Position numbers and translations under genes: made by a program
Notes under the pieces: generated by a model
Databases searched by the model: none
Seen by the model: only the letters and a program-made list of their open reading frames with translations
Told to the model about the DNA's origin: nothing
Shown here: positions 28,020 through 36,876 of the stretch, one piece after another
Layout of the letters: each line of letters begins with the position of its first letter
Position numbering within the stretch: position 1 is the stretch's first letter
Source of the DNA: Oceanobacillus sp. HTM 045
Lineage (GTDB): Bacteria; Pseudomonadota; Alphaproteobacteria; Rhodobacterales; Rhodobacteraceae
Direction: 5' to 3'
NCBI GenBank assembly: GCA_009733745.1
Contig: WNWL01000005.1
Coordinates: forward strand, 434,001 to 498,000
Length of the DNA: 64,000 bases

Positions 28020-28657
28020 CGCGAGACGAGCCGTGGCCAGACATCGGCCCGCGTGAGGGTGCGAAGCGTGGTCAGCCACGTCTCCGGGCGCCCGTACCTG
28101 TAGGTCGCGTAGCGGTGCGAGACCGCAAACCAGATCATCTGCGCAATGACGAGCGTCATGAGCGCTCCGGCGATCATCGGCCGTGCCGGTTCGTCCAGCA
28201 TGGCAGCAATGGCGAGGATCGCTGTCGCGAGGGTGAGAACGCTCCAGAGCAGGCACTGGCCCGTGATGAACCGGACAAATCCCAAGTCTGTCACCGGGGC
28301 GATACCCATGATGCGGACGAGTTCGAGCAAAACGGGCTCCCGCCCAGGGAGGAGACCGCGGGCGAAGAGGGCCGAAAGCGACAGGTTAATCGGGGCCACG
28401 GCGAGGTAGGGCGCGTAGCGGACCGTCGGGAAGATCTCCTGGATCATGACAAGGCCGATGACCGTTCCCAGCCCCGCGCATGCGGCAGCCACGAGGCCGA
28501 ACCGTCCGGTCAGGAGGCGGAACAGCATCCACCCGACCGACGCGAGGAAGACCATGTCCAGCATGTGTGGCGAGATAATGCCGAGGATGTTCAGGACCGT
28601 CGCCGCGACCAGCGCGACAAGGAATGCGCAACTCGCCGGGTGCCGCGCCGCGATCAC
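28016..28657 (-). CDS. COG4648-like membrane protein of aryl polyene clusters
   Basis: A 213-residue integral membrane protein with five or six hydrophobic segments (for example ASCAFLVALVAATVLNILG, near the N-terminus). The blocks IQEIFPTVRYAPYLAVAPINL and FVRFITGQCLLWSVL fit the COG4648 family, found almost only in aryl polyene/xanthomonadin loci. Its function is unknown; a role in membrane steps of polyene-lipid assembly is inferred. It overlaps both neighbours by 4 nt, in a tightly coupled operon. Confidence 0.72.
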   Translation of the reverse strand: MIAARHPASCAFLVALVAATVLNILGIISPHMLDMVFLASVGWMLFRLLTGRFGLVAAACAGLGTVIGLVMIQEIFPTVRYAPYLAVAPINLSLSALFARGLLPGREPVLLELVRIMGIAPVTDLGFVRFITGQCLLWSVLTLATAILAIAAMLDEPARPMIAGALMTLVIAQMIWFAVSHRYATYRYGRPETWLTTLRTLTRADVWPRLVSR

Positions 28658-28941
28658 TTCGTCCGGTTCTCCTGGATGTGCCGGGAGAGGGCGGTGAGCG
28701 ACGAGAAGATCTCGGAATTGCGCTCGTCGTCCGAACGCAGCTTCACGCCGTACCGCTTGGAGATCGCGAACGAGATCTCGAGGGCGTCGATCGAGTCGAG
28801 GCCGAGCCCGTCGCCGAACAGAGGTGCGTCGGGTTCGATTTCATCGGCGGTGACATCCTCCAGGACGAGCACTTCGACGATCATCTCGGCAATCTCTTGG
28901 CGGAAATTCTCGAGTGCACCACCGTCTGCCATGTCATCCAT
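28654..28941 (-). CDS. Acyl carrier protein of the polyene cluster
   Basis: A 95-residue acyl carrier protein with the phosphopantetheine attachment Ser50 in FGDGLGLDSIDALEISF. It would carry the growing polyene through KS, KR and DH steps. Most aryl polyene clusters encode two ACPs; only this one is visible here. The start at 28941 (MDDMADGG) overlaps the flavoprotein gene by 8 nt. Confidence 0.93.
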   Translation of the reverse strand: MDDMADGGALENFRQEIAEMIVEVLVLEDVTADEIEPDAPLFGDGLGLDSIDALEISFAISKRYGVKLRSDDERNSEIFSSLTALSRHIQENRTK

Positions 28942-30226
28942 TCGCGGTATCCACGCCTGCCCGTCCTGTTGCGCGGATCATGTATCGGATGAGTTTGAAC
29001 AGCGCAATCCGTGCCCTGATGCCCAGCGACGGCGTGAAGTCGCCTGCAAGCAGGGAGATCATCGCACGCTCCACGCCGAGGACGTCGCGGGGGTAGAGCA
29101 TCATCTGGCGGAAGCTCGGCTCGTGGATCGCGTAGACGAACCAGCTCACGAAGGACAGCCGCCGCTCGTTGTCACGGTGATAGCGTCGGAGTAGTGCATC
29201 GCGCCGACCGGGGTTCGCAAGGATCTCGCTGATCGCGTCGGCCGCCTCCCGGGCGGACATGAGCGCGAGATGCACGCCGGTGGAGAAGATCGGGTCGAGG
29301 AAGCCGTAGGCGTCGCCGACCTTGACATGGTGCGGGCCCGCGGCGGCGGTCGCGCGGTAGGAGAAGTTGCCCGTCGACTGCATGCGACCGATTGGCTCGG
29401 CCTCCTCCAGCATCGCCTGCAACTGGGGGTGGCGGGCGCAATGCGCGCGGAAGAACTCCTCGATGCCGCAATCGCGGTTGCGCAGGTGCTCCCCGGGGGC
29501 AACAAATCCGAGCGACGTCACGCCGTCGCGGAGCGGGATCTGCCAGACCCAGCCGGGCTCGGTGAGGTGGATGCGGATATTGCCGGCGCGCTCGTCGGTC
29601 CTGCGGGGCACGCCCCTGAAATGACCGAAGATTGCGGCGGAGGTGTTCCGCGGGTCCGGGCGCTGCTCTCCCAACCGCTTCGACATCAGGCTCGAGCGCC
29701 CCGAGGCATCCACGAGGAACCGCGCCTGGACTGTCTCATGCATGTCACCGGATCCGCTCAGCCGGATCGTGGCGCCGGTGTCGTCGAGGGCCTCGACCTC
29801 CGCGGTCGTTTCCTCGCGGATCGTCACGCCCTCGTCGCGCGCCCGCTCGAACAGGAGTGCGTCGAACTCCGAGCGGCGCACCTGGTAGGCATGGGGCGGG
29901 CCGCCGTTCAGCGCACGGGAGAAGTCGAACACCGCCTCCCTCGTACCGTCGGCGCTGATGAACTCGGCGCCCGGCTTGTGCACACCGATTTCCCGGACCG
30001 CGTCGAGCACCCCGAGTTCATCGAGTAGTGGCAGGGACTGGGGCAGGAGGGACTCGCCGACATGAAACCGGGGGTGCCGTTCCCTTTCGACCAGCACAAC
30101 GGAGCGCCCGTGCCGCGCGAGGAAGGTGGCCGTGGCCGACCCGCCCGGCCCGCCGCCGATCACGAGCACGTCGCAGGAGATGACAGGTGTGCTTCCCGAC
30201 GGGGAGGATTGAGCGGCGCCATCCAT
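28934..30226 (-). CDS. Flavin-dependent halogenase-like FAD protein
   Basis: A 430-residue FAD protein with the N-terminal Rossmann motif LVIGGGPGGSATATFLA (21-37), then HPRFHVGESLLPQSLPLL. It contains W226-V-W228-Q-I-P231, the WxWxIP motif typical of flavin-dependent halogenases. Near relatives in polyene loci are annotated as tryptophan halogenase-like or FAD oxidoreductases, and not all are proven halogenases. Xanthomonadins are brominated aryl polyenes, so halogenation of the head group is a reasonable hypothesis. A conserved active-site Lys could not be assigned by eye. The start overlaps the ketoreductase stop by one base (TGATG). Confidence 0.75.
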   Translation of the reverse strand: MDGAAQSSPSGSTPVISCDVLVIGGGPGGSATATFLARHGRSVVLVERERHPRFHVGESLLPQSLPLLDELGVLDAVREIGVHKPGAEFISADGTREAVFDFSRALNGGPPHAYQVRRSEFDALLFERARDEGVTIREETTAEVEALDDTGATIRLSGSGDMHETVQARFLVDASGRSSLMSKRLGEQRPDPRNTSAAIFGHFRGVPRRTDERAGNIRIHLTEPGWVWQIPLRDGVTSLGFVAPGEHLRNRDCGIEEFFRAHCARHPQLQAMLEEAEPIGRMQSTGNFSYRATAAAGPHHVKVGDAYGFLDPIFSTGVHLALMSAREAADAISEILANPGRRDALLRRYHRDNERRLSFVSWFVYAIHEPSFRQMMLYPRDVLGVERAMISLLAGDFTPSLGIRARIALFKLIRYMIRATGRAGVDTANG

Positions 30227-30945
30227 CAACTGATGCCTCCATCGACCGCAATCATCTGGCCGGAAATGTACCCTGCCTTGTCGGAAGCGAGAAATCCGAC
30301 GATGGCGGCCACCTCTTCCGGGGTTCCTGCACGCCCCGCCGGTGCGAGGGCGCGGAGCTCGGCGTAGTTTGCAAGCTGCTCCGTTTCGGGCGTTGCGATC
30401 AGCCCTGGGGCGACGACATTGGCGGTGATGCCCCGGCTGCCGTATTCCCGCGTGAGCGACTTGCAGAGGGCGAGATAGCCGCCCTTCGCAGCGGCATATG
30501 CGGCCTGCCCGCGGTTGCCCATGATCGCCGTGAGCGACGACACCGCGACGATGCGGCCCCAGCGGGTGCGCATCATGGGCATGATCAACGGGCGGAGCGC
30601 GGCGTAGAAACCGTGCAGGTTGACGTCGATGACCGAGCGCCACTCGTCCGCCTCCAGCGCGGCGAAGGGCTTGTCCACCCTGTGACCTGCGTTGTGGACG
30701 AGAACCTGAATGGCATCGTCCGCCACAAGGTCTTCGAGCGCAGCCGCCGCGGCGTCGGTGTTGCGGAGGTCGAGGATCAGCGTCTCGGCGCTTCCGCCTG
30801 CATCGCGGATCGCCTGCGCCACCTCCGCGGCCCGCTCCGCCGAACGGTTGGCGTGCACGATGACGTGCATGGCCTGCTTGGAAAGTTCTGCGGCGATCGC
30901 AGCGCCGATGGGGCTCGCGCCGCCGGTGACGAGGGCACGTCTCAA
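30226..30945 (-). CDS. 3-oxoacyl-ACP reductase (FabG/ApeQ-like)
   Basis: A 239-residue short-chain dehydrogenase. The NADPH motif is TGGASPIGAAIAAEL (7-21). The catalytic residues are Ser in IVAVSSLTAIMG and Tyr-Lys in AAYAAAKGGYLAL, with NAG in VLVHNAG. The C-terminus GYISGQMIAVDGGIS is FabG-type. It would reduce beta-keto groups of the growing polyene. It lies between the flavoprotein and the chain-length-factor/dehydratase gene with overlapping ends. Confidence 0.9.
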   Translation of the reverse strand: MRRALVTGGASPIGAAIAAELSKQAMHVIVHANRSAERAAEVAQAIRDAGGSAETLILDLRNTDAAAAALEDLVADDAIQVLVHNAGHRVDKPFAALEADEWRSVIDVNLHGFYAALRPLIMPMMRTRWGRIVAVSSLTAIMGNRGQAAYAAAKGGYLALCKSLTREYGSRGITANVVAPGLIATPETEQLANYAELRALAPAGRAGTPEEVAAIVGFLASDKAGYISGQMIAVDGGIS

Positions 30946-32123
30946 GGCTCGGTTCTCTGCAAGCTCAGGAGCAGGTTGCCATGAACGAGAAGGGTGTCGC
31001 CCTGCGTCACCCAGAACCGGTATCGCGCCGAATTGTACTCGCCTGCAAGACGGGTCGCTTCGGCCTCGATTGGCACGTCATTGCGGACATCATCCTCGAT
31101 CAGTTCGACCTCGCCGAGCGAAAGCACGAGCCCCGCATGGGCCGCGCCGACCGCGTGGAGCGATGCGTGCAACGCTGCAGCCTGCGCCCCGATCTCGACG
31201 AGAGCGCTGGCATGAAGAACGCCGCCGACCCGCAAGGGGTAATCCGGCGCGGCGTGCGGGCGGGCGATGCAACGAAGCGTATCCTCGTCCGCGTCGATTA
31301 TCCGGTCCACCAGCCGCATGGCGCCTTCATGGGGCATTCGCTCGAACGCAATTGCGTAAGGGTCGGGGCCGGTCACGCGTATGGCCAGCCCGGTGCCCCC
31401 CGGGAGCCCGAGGACGACCGGCTCCGCCGAGGGGGCGAGTACCCGTCGCAGCAGCGGCAGCATCGCGAATGCCGGGTTCCCGTTCGCTTCCGTCGTCACT
31501 GCCGGAAGGTCAACCGTCTCGATCTCAAGTGTCGCGAGATCGGCCGGTCCCGCTTCGGGATGGAGCGCGATGGACAGGGCGGCGGGCCCGGTGAAGGGGC
31601 GCTTCTCGTGGAGCGGCGCGGGCAGGGGGCTGTCGAAGACGACCAGCCCCACGGGTGTTCCCTCGACAGCGCAGTGCATAGCGGCCTTCAGGAGGCCGGC
31701 GCCGGCGGTCTCGTCATATGCGGCGATGCTGGTCATCGGACCCGTCGCCCCTGCGAGGATCGACCATTGCCCCTGCGCCGCGTTGTGCACGGCATTCTGG
31801 AACTTCAACGGCTGGATCATGATCTCGTCGTCGCGGAGCGCCATCAGGATATCGTGGAGCGTGTCGCCCTCGCCCGTGGAACTTGCGAAGACCCAGCCAC
31901 CGTCCCGTGGCACGGCGTCGCCGACCTGCTCGGTGGCCATGATCGCGAGGCGAATGGTTTCGCTGAGGCGAAGCGCCTGCCGCCGCGGCAGGCTGCGCGG
32001 CGCGGGCTGCCAGTCCGGTTCCTGGGGCATGGCAGCACCCGCTTGCAGCGCATGGAGCGCGGTCGCGTCGTCGAGGCCCGGAGCGGCGATGCCGATGGCG
32101 CGGACATGGAGGCGGATCTTCAT
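30942..32123 (-). CDS. Fused ketosynthase-like chain-length factor and hotdog dehydratase
   Basis: A 393-residue protein in two parts. Residues 1 to about 240 are a truncated beta-ketoacyl-synthase-like domain (ApeC-like). Its nucleophile region reads GPMTSIAAYDETAGAGLL, with no cysteine, as in chain-length factors. Residues about 255-393 are an ApeP-like hotdog dehydratase (FERMPHEGAMRLVDRIIDA, LVEIGAQAAALHASL). The two functions are separate genes in the best-known aryl polyene clusters; here no stop or frameshift lies between them. The start at 32123 overlaps the ketosynthase stop (ATGA). It would pair with the next ketosynthase and dehydrate 3-hydroxyacyl-ACP. Confidence 0.82.
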   Translation of the reverse strand: MKIRLHVRAIGIAAPGLDDATALHALQAGAAMPQEPDWQPAPRSLPRRQALRLSETIRLAIMATEQVGDAVPRDGGWVFASSTGEGDTLHDILMALRDDEIMIQPLKFQNAVHNAAQGQWSILAGATGPMTSIAAYDETAGAGLLKAAMHCAVEGTPVGLVVFDSPLPAPLHEKRPFTGPAALSIALHPEAGPADLATLEIETVDLPAVTTEANGNPAFAMLPLLRRVLAPSAEPVVLGLPGGTGLAIRVTGPDPYAIAFERMPHEGAMRLVDRIIDADEDTLRCIARPHAAPDYPLRVGGVLHASALVEIGAQAAALHASLHAVGAAHAGLVLSLGEVELIEDDVRNDVPIEAEATRLAGEYNSARYRFWVTQGDTLLVHGNLLLSLQRTEP

Positions 32124-33316
32124 GCGGTACGGAGGATGACTGAGCAATTGCTGCCGCCGAAGCCTGCATTGTTGCAGATGGCGATGGAAATTGGCTCCTC
32201 CGATGGTGTCGAGCGTGCGGCGAACGGGATCTCGGGATCGGGTTGCGAGAGGCCGACCGTTCCAGGCCGAATGCCTGCTTCCATCGCATCGAGACAGAGG
32301 ACGATCTCGACGGCGCCCGCCGCGCCCAGCGTATGCCCGATCATGCCCTTGAGCGAGGCAGCGTCGGGGGCGCCGAACACGGCGGCAACGGCGGCGCCTT
32401 CCGTACTGTCGTTCACCTGTGTCGCCGTGCCGTGCAGCTTCACGAAGTCCACCTGCTCCGGTGCGAGGCTGCCGCGACGGAGCGCCGCTCGCATGGCCGC
32501 GGCGACACCGGCACCATCTTCCGGAGGGGTGGACATGGTCGTCGCATCCGAGGTTTCGCCATACCCGGCGAACCGCATGCCTTCTCCCTCGCGTTCGATC
32601 AACACGAACCCGGCCGCTTCGCCGATCGAGAGGCCGTCGCGCCCGGCATCGAAAGGCCGGCAGGGGCCGCGGGAGACCAGTTGCAGCGCCTCGAACCCGT
32701 AGAGAGAAGTCAGGCAGAGGCTGTCCACGCCGCCCGCGAGCACGGCGTCGCAGAGCCCGAGGCGGATCAACTCCGATGCATCGACCAGGGCCTTGGCCGA
32801 GGACGAGCAGGCCGTCGAGATCGTGTAGGAGGGTCCCTCGATCCCGAGGAGTTCCGCCGCGAATGCCGTGACCGCGTGGTGATCGTTGTGGTGGCGGAGC
32901 GAGTAATCCGCCGCGAGCGGCCCCTCGCCGGGCCATGCGCGGTATACGGACTCGAGCCGCTCGACACCGGAGGTCGATGTCCCCACCACCAGGCCGACCC
33001 GGCGGGATTCGTATCGCGCGATGGCCCTTTTCACCGCGTCGGTCAGCCCGTCGGTTTCGAGGGCGGCGAAGGCGAGGCGGGACGCGCGGTTGTCATAGGC
33101 CGCGTGTCCGACCGGGAAGAGCATCTCTTCGATCCCCGCCACGCGGCCGATCGCGCAGGGAAAGCTGACCTCCGGCAGGTCGCAATCCGTCAGGCCGGAC
33201 CGGCCCTCGCGCATCGCCACGACATGGCTGTCACGCCCGCTTCCGATGCAGGTGACCGCGCCCCGTGCGGTGATCGCGAGACTGTCGAGCGGCGGGAGGG
33301 AAGGGCTGCTCGTCAC
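32120..33316 (-). CDS. Beta-ketoacyl-ACP synthase (FabF/ApeO-like)
   Basis: A 398-residue condensing enzyme with the full catalytic triad: C170 in TISTACSSSAKAL, H295 in KLHGTATQVND and H328 in IGHTLGAAGA. It would elongate the polyene with malonyl-ACP in partnership with the chain-length-factor domain downstream. Translation begins at a GTG (33316) overlapping the exporter stop as GTGA. A second full ketosynthase, usual in aryl polyene clusters, is not seen in the window. Confidence 0.92.
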   Translation of the reverse strand: MTSSPSLPPLDSLAITARGAVTCIGSGRDSHVVAMREGRSGLTDCDLPEVSFPCAIGRVAGIEEMLFPVGHAAYDNRASRLAFAALETDGLTDAVKRAIARYESRRVGLVVGTSTSGVERLESVYRAWPGEGPLAADYSLRHHNDHHAVTAFAAELLGIEGPSYTISTACSSSAKALVDASELIRLGLCDAVLAGGVDSLCLTSLYGFEALQLVSRGPCRPFDAGRDGLSIGEAAGFVLIEREGEGMRFAGYGETSDATTMSTPPEDGAGVAAAMRAALRRGSLAPEQVDFVKLHGTATQVNDSTEGAAVAAVFGAPDAASLKGMIGHTLGAAGAVEIVLCLDAMEAGIRPGTVGLSQPDPEIPFAARSTPSEEPISIAICNNAGFGGSNCSVILRTA

Positions 33317-35466
33317 GGCATACCGTTCCGCTTCGCGGCCTGCCTTGCGAACGCTGCGACCGCAGCGGCCGCCACACCAATGGAAACCGTCATGCCGATA
33401 TCCCGGAGGATGCCGATACCGAGAATGCTCATCGTAAGGAAAGCGATCAGCGTTGTAACTGCGCAAAGTGCGACGGAACGGACGGCCGCCACATCCTCCT
33501 CCCGCGTCCTCGCAAGGGTGAGGAAGATCGCGTAGTCGAGGCCGATCCCCATCACGAGAGCGAGGGCGACCAGTTCGAACACGCCCAGACCGCCGCCGAC
33601 GATGGCCATTACACCGGCCGCGGTCGCCGTCGCGGCAAGGGAGGTCAGCATGATCTCGGCGACCTCCCGGACCACGCGGATCGACAGCCATAGCAGCAGC
33701 GCGCAGAGGGCGATCCCGAACGCGAGGCAGGCCAGCACGCGACTGGCGATACGTTCCACCTCCGCGGCGAGGCCCGCGCGGCGGTCGGCGAGCGTGGCGT
33801 CGAGCGGGGCGAGCGCCTGCGCGAGTTCCTCCGCAGATGCAACGTCGTGCAGCAGGATCGGCGCGGTGAAGCCCAGATCGTCCGTGGAAATGCCGAGGGC
33901 CGCGAGGAAATCGCGGAGGCCCGCCACGTCCTTCGGTTGCGTCGGGGGCCGGGCGGCGGCGGCGCGGTACTCGATCAGGATCGTCTCCACGAACTCGGGG
34001 CGGAGCGCCGACTTGGCCATCGCCGCCTCCAGCGCCGGGCGCAGTGCCTCCGCATCCGGCAGCGGTTCCGCGTCCGGCGCCGGCAGCCGTGTCGCCAGCG
34101 AGATGTAGCCGCCGAGCAGGCCATCGGTGCGCGCCCGGTCGAGGGCCTCGCCGATGTCGCGTTGCCGCGCGAGGAGCGACTCCAGCGTCGCCGCGGAAGC
34201 CTCGACCTGGTAGCGCGCCGGGGGCGTGTCGGTCAAAGCGCCCACCCGTTCGATATCGCGGGCGATGTCCGAAGGCAGTTCGAACAGTTCGCGCGCGCCC
34301 GGTCCGGGAAGGGCGAATGTGATGAGGGCACCGGCGACGAGGGCCGCGGCCAGCCCGGGCAGCTTCCAGCCGATCTGGGGACGGCTCATTGGTGAGCCTT
34401 TGAACACTAACGAATCCGTAGACCTGTCGAGGGCAACGGCGACGAATGCGGCGGTTGCCAGGCCTGTAGACACGAACAGCCCGACCTGACCGACCGCGGG
34501 GATGCCGCTGCCAAGAAGTGACGCGAAGGCGATCGAGGTGGTCAGTGCGCCGAGCAGCACGCGCCGCGCCGCGGACCTGCCGGAATGGGTAACGAGGTGC
34601 AGCGGGTAGTCCATCGCCAGGCCGAGGAGCGCCCCGCCGAAGCCCAGCGCCACGACATGCACGCTGCCCTGCAACACCTGCACCGCAACGGTTCCGGCGC
34701 CGAGGCCGATCAGGGTCGGCAGGAGAACGCCGACGACGCGCGTCGCGGATCTCAGGATGTAGGCGAGCCACGCAAGCAGGAGGGTCCCTCCGACAAGGGC
34801 TACCAGCGTGGACCGGTCGCGCATCACCTCGCCAACCCGTGCCGAGATGCTACGCGGGCCGACGATGACGATCTCGGCCCCCGTCGCGTGGACCCTGTCG
34901 GTGAGTTCCCGGTCGAAGGACCGCCGGGCCTCCGCGTCGAACGGTGCCTCTTCCAGCATGACCGGCATGACGACGGCATCGCTGTTCGCCGCGCCGGCCT
35001 TGCCGAGCGACTGCGCGAACGCGGCCACCAGCCGCCGGAAACTTCCCGTGGGATCGCGCAGCAGGCGGTCGGCGACAAGACTGTCGGCGGCAGTGGTGAG
35101 CGAGGCCCGCGCGGCTGCAAGCTCCCCGGTGAGAGCTTCCACCTCGAATGCACCGGGTGGCGGGGGGGCGAGTTCGAACCGCGCCCGCCACAGTAGGTCG
35201 AGGAGCGGCACGGGATTCTCGGGCGGCTCGATCCCCTGTGCGGTGCGGAGGAAGTCCTGCGCCGCATTGACCCCGTTCGCCCGCACCGACGGATCGGGCG
35301 CGATGATCGCGATCAGGAGCCGACGCCCCTCCGCCCCTTCCAGCGCCGCGGCGACATCGCTTTCCGCGCCAAGCAGGGCCCGCGCATCCGTATCGATGCG
35401 CACCGTCGCAATCGCAACGGCGCCGAGGACGAGCCCCGCGACCAGTGCTGACCAGAGGGCTTTCAT
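33313..35466 (-). CDS. MMPL/RND-type exporter of the polyene cluster
   Basis: A 717-residue membrane transporter with the two-lobed MMPL layout. TM1 is near the N-terminus (KALWSALVAGLVLGAVAIA), a large periplasmic loop follows, then five TM segments (STLVALVGGTLLLAWLAYIL onward), and the pattern repeats in the second half (MGIGLDYAIFLTLAR). GFGGALLGLAMDYPLHLVTH carries the RND-like charged residue. Homologues in aryl polyene clusters (ApeM-like) are thought to move the lipid-linked pigment to the outer membrane. The start at 35466 overlaps the LolA-like stop by 4 nt. Confidence 0.88.
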   Translation of the reverse strand: MKALWSALVAGLVLGAVAIATVRIDTDARALLGAESDVAAALEGAEGRRLLIAIIAPDPSVRANGVNAAQDFLRTAQGIEPPENPVPLLDLLWRARFELAPPPPGAFEVEALTGELAAARASLTTAADSLVADRLLRDPTGSFRRLVAAFAQSLGKAGAANSDAVVMPVMLEEAPFDAEARRSFDRELTDRVHATGAEIVIVGPRSISARVGEVMRDRSTLVALVGGTLLLAWLAYILRSATRVVGVLLPTLIGLGAGTVAVQVLQGSVHVVALGFGGALLGLAMDYPLHLVTHSGRSAARRVLLGALTTSIAFASLLGSGIPAVGQVGLFVSTGLATAAFVAVALDRSTDSLVFKGSPMSRPQIGWKLPGLAAALVAGALITFALPGPGARELFELPSDIARDIERVGALTDTPPARYQVEASAATLESLLARQRDIGEALDRARTDGLLGGYISLATRLPAPDAEPLPDAEALRPALEAAMAKSALRPEFVETILIEYRAAAARPPTQPKDVAGLRDFLAALGISTDDLGFTAPILLHDVASAEELAQALAPLDATLADRRAGLAAEVERIASRVLACLAFGIALCALLLWLSIRVVREVAEIMLTSLAATATAAGVMAIVGGGLGVFELVALALVMGIGLDYAIFLTLARTREEDVAAVRSVALCAVTTLIAFLTMSILGIGILRDIGMTVSIGVAAAAVAAFARQAAKRNGMP

Positions 35467-36074
35467 CTGGCCTCGGTGAACGTGTAGAGGCGCCGCACCC
35501 CGCCCGGTTCGCGCAGTTCGATGCCGACCAGGGTGTCGCCGCATCCGAGCACGCGCATGGGATGCCCCGGCAAGGCGATCAGGACCTGCCATCCTTCCGG
35601 GCCCGTGCCCAGTTCCGGGGAATGGATTTCCGCGAGCCGGGCCGCCTCGCCGGAGAGGAGCAATTTCAGCGCCTCGACCGCCTCAACGAAGTCATCCGGG
35701 ATCGGCAGCAGGTTGGGCTGTGCGTCCGGCGGGCGGCGGACCGATATGAAGCTCTCGCCGATGGCGCTGACTTCCCCGTGCGGGAATTCCTGCGCCTTGA
35801 CCAGCGAACCGTCCGGATCGACCCGCATCGTCCCGGTCGCGATCTCCGGTTCCGGGAGTGCGGGGTGATGTATCTCTTCACGGTAGACGATTGCCCCGGG
35901 CGACGCCCCGCCGAGGCTCGCGAGCGCGGACATGGCGGATGCCGGCGGAGGCGCAGTGCATTCGGTCTCAGCGCCAGACGTCGAAGAAATTGAACCAGTT
36001 ATGAGGATGGCGGCGGCACATCGCGCCGAGAGCGTCCGCGTAGCCCTGCGCGAGCCTCGCGCAGGTCGCGTCAC
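35463..36074 (-). CDS. LolA-like periplasmic protein (start uncertain)
   Basis: The safe part runs from an in-frame ATG at 35933 (156 aa) and resembles an outer-membrane lipoprotein carrier: REEIHHPALPEPEIATGTMR, then ISVRRPPDAQPNLLPIPDDF, and a C-terminal LREPGGVRRLYTFTEAR. That start leaves no export signal. Reading further upstream gives a signal-like stretch (RCAAAILITGSISSTSGAE) in the same frame, and the only reasonable start is a GTG at 36074 (203 aa), which overlaps the acyltransferase gene by 107 nt. I list the longer form because a LolA-like protein should be exported. In aryl polyene loci this gene (ApeL-like) sits beside the MMPL exporter. Confidence 0.6.
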   Translation of the reverse strand: MTRPARGSRRATRTLSARCAAAILITGSISSTSGAETECTAPPPASAMSALASLGGASPGAIVYREEIHHPALPEPEIATGTMRVDPDGSLVKAQEFPHGEVSAIGESFISVRRPPDAQPNLLPIPDDFVEAVEALKLLLSGEAARLAEIHSPELGTGPEGWQVLIALPGHPMRVLGCGDTLVGIELREPGGVRRLYTFTEAR

Positions 36075-36876
36075 GGTCGGCGCGGTCAACCGGCCGGCCG
36101 TCGTAGAGCTCCGAGAAACTGATCTCATAGGTTCTCCGTGCCGTGCGCGGCGAGAAGCAGAGCAGGATCGGTGCCTCCGCGAGCATCGCGCAATGATAGG
36201 GTGCGCGCGGCAGGATCACCGGCCGCCCGAGGAAGGTCGCGCCGATCTCGCCGCGCGCGGTCCTCCTTGGCAGACGATCTCCCAGGAATGCAACGAATTC
36301 CCCGGCTTCCAGCGCCGCGCGGGCCGCCATCATGGCCTGGATCCCGTCTCGGACCGGGATCACCCGCCCGGCCAGGTCGGGATTGACCTCCTGCAGGAGG
36401 CGCGCCGTGTGCTCCGAATTGTCCTCATGCATCATGTAACGCACCGTGAGCCCCGGCAGATCGCGATCGAAGGCGCGCATCGCCTCGAAGCTTCCGAAGT
36501 GAGCGCCGAGGAGCACCGCGCCGCGCCCGGAAGCGTGGAGCGCCTCGATCGGTTCATGGCCTTGCGCCATGACCCTGAACCGGTCGGTCCCGTCGGCGAG
36601 GAGGCCTACCCGGTCGACGATGACATGGGCGAAGTTCCGCACCTGCCTATGCCGTTCGGAAAAGCGGGGTGGCCGGCCGAGAAGGGCACGGTAGTAGGCG
36701 TCCGTTCCCTCCCTCGCCGCGCGGTTCGGCAGCAGCGTGAAGTAGAGCGCGACCAGCCAAAGGATCGGGTACACAACCCAGTCCGGTGCGTGGCGTGCGA
36801 GGAAGAACATGATCCGCACGCCGAACATCGTGCCGCGTTCGGGTTCGCGGAGCCACGCAGGGCTCGCGTCAGCCAT
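35968..36876 (-). CDS. LpxL/HtrB-like acyltransferase of the polyene cluster
   Basis: A 302-residue membrane-associated acyltransferase of the lipid A lauroyl/myristoyl transferase family. An N-terminal hydrophobic segment (APDWVVYPILWLVALYFTLL) is followed by the HX4E-like motif LLGAHFGSFEAMRAF (His and Glu) and FLGDRLPR. The C-terminus HPHNWFNFFDVWR is typical of polyene-cluster members. It would transfer an acyl chain or the polyene to a lipid head group. In some clusters this domain is fused to a glycosyltransferase; here they are separate genes. Its start overlaps the small dehydratase gene by 8 nt. Confidence 0.87.
   Translation of the reverse strand: MADASPAWLREPERGTMFGVRIMFFLARHAPDWVVYPILWLVALYFTLLPNRAAREGTDAYYRALLGRPPRFSERHRQVRNFAHVIVDRVGLLADGTDRFRVMAQGHEPIEALHASGRGAVLLGAHFGSFEAMRAFDRDLPGLTVRYMMHEDNSEHTARLLQEVNPDLAGRVIPVRDGIQAMMAARAALEAGEFVAFLGDRLPRRTARGEIGATFLGRPVILPRAPYHCAMLAEAPILLCFSPRTARRTYEISFSELYDGRPVDRADRDATCARLAQGYADALGAMCRRHPHNWFNFFDVWR

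Noticed and set aside
30942-32936. One 664-codon frame covering the CLF/DH fusion and more
   Set aside because: The N-terminal 270 residues are shadow of the ketosynthase; the ATGA junction and conserved MKIRLHVRAIG start fix the gene at 32123.
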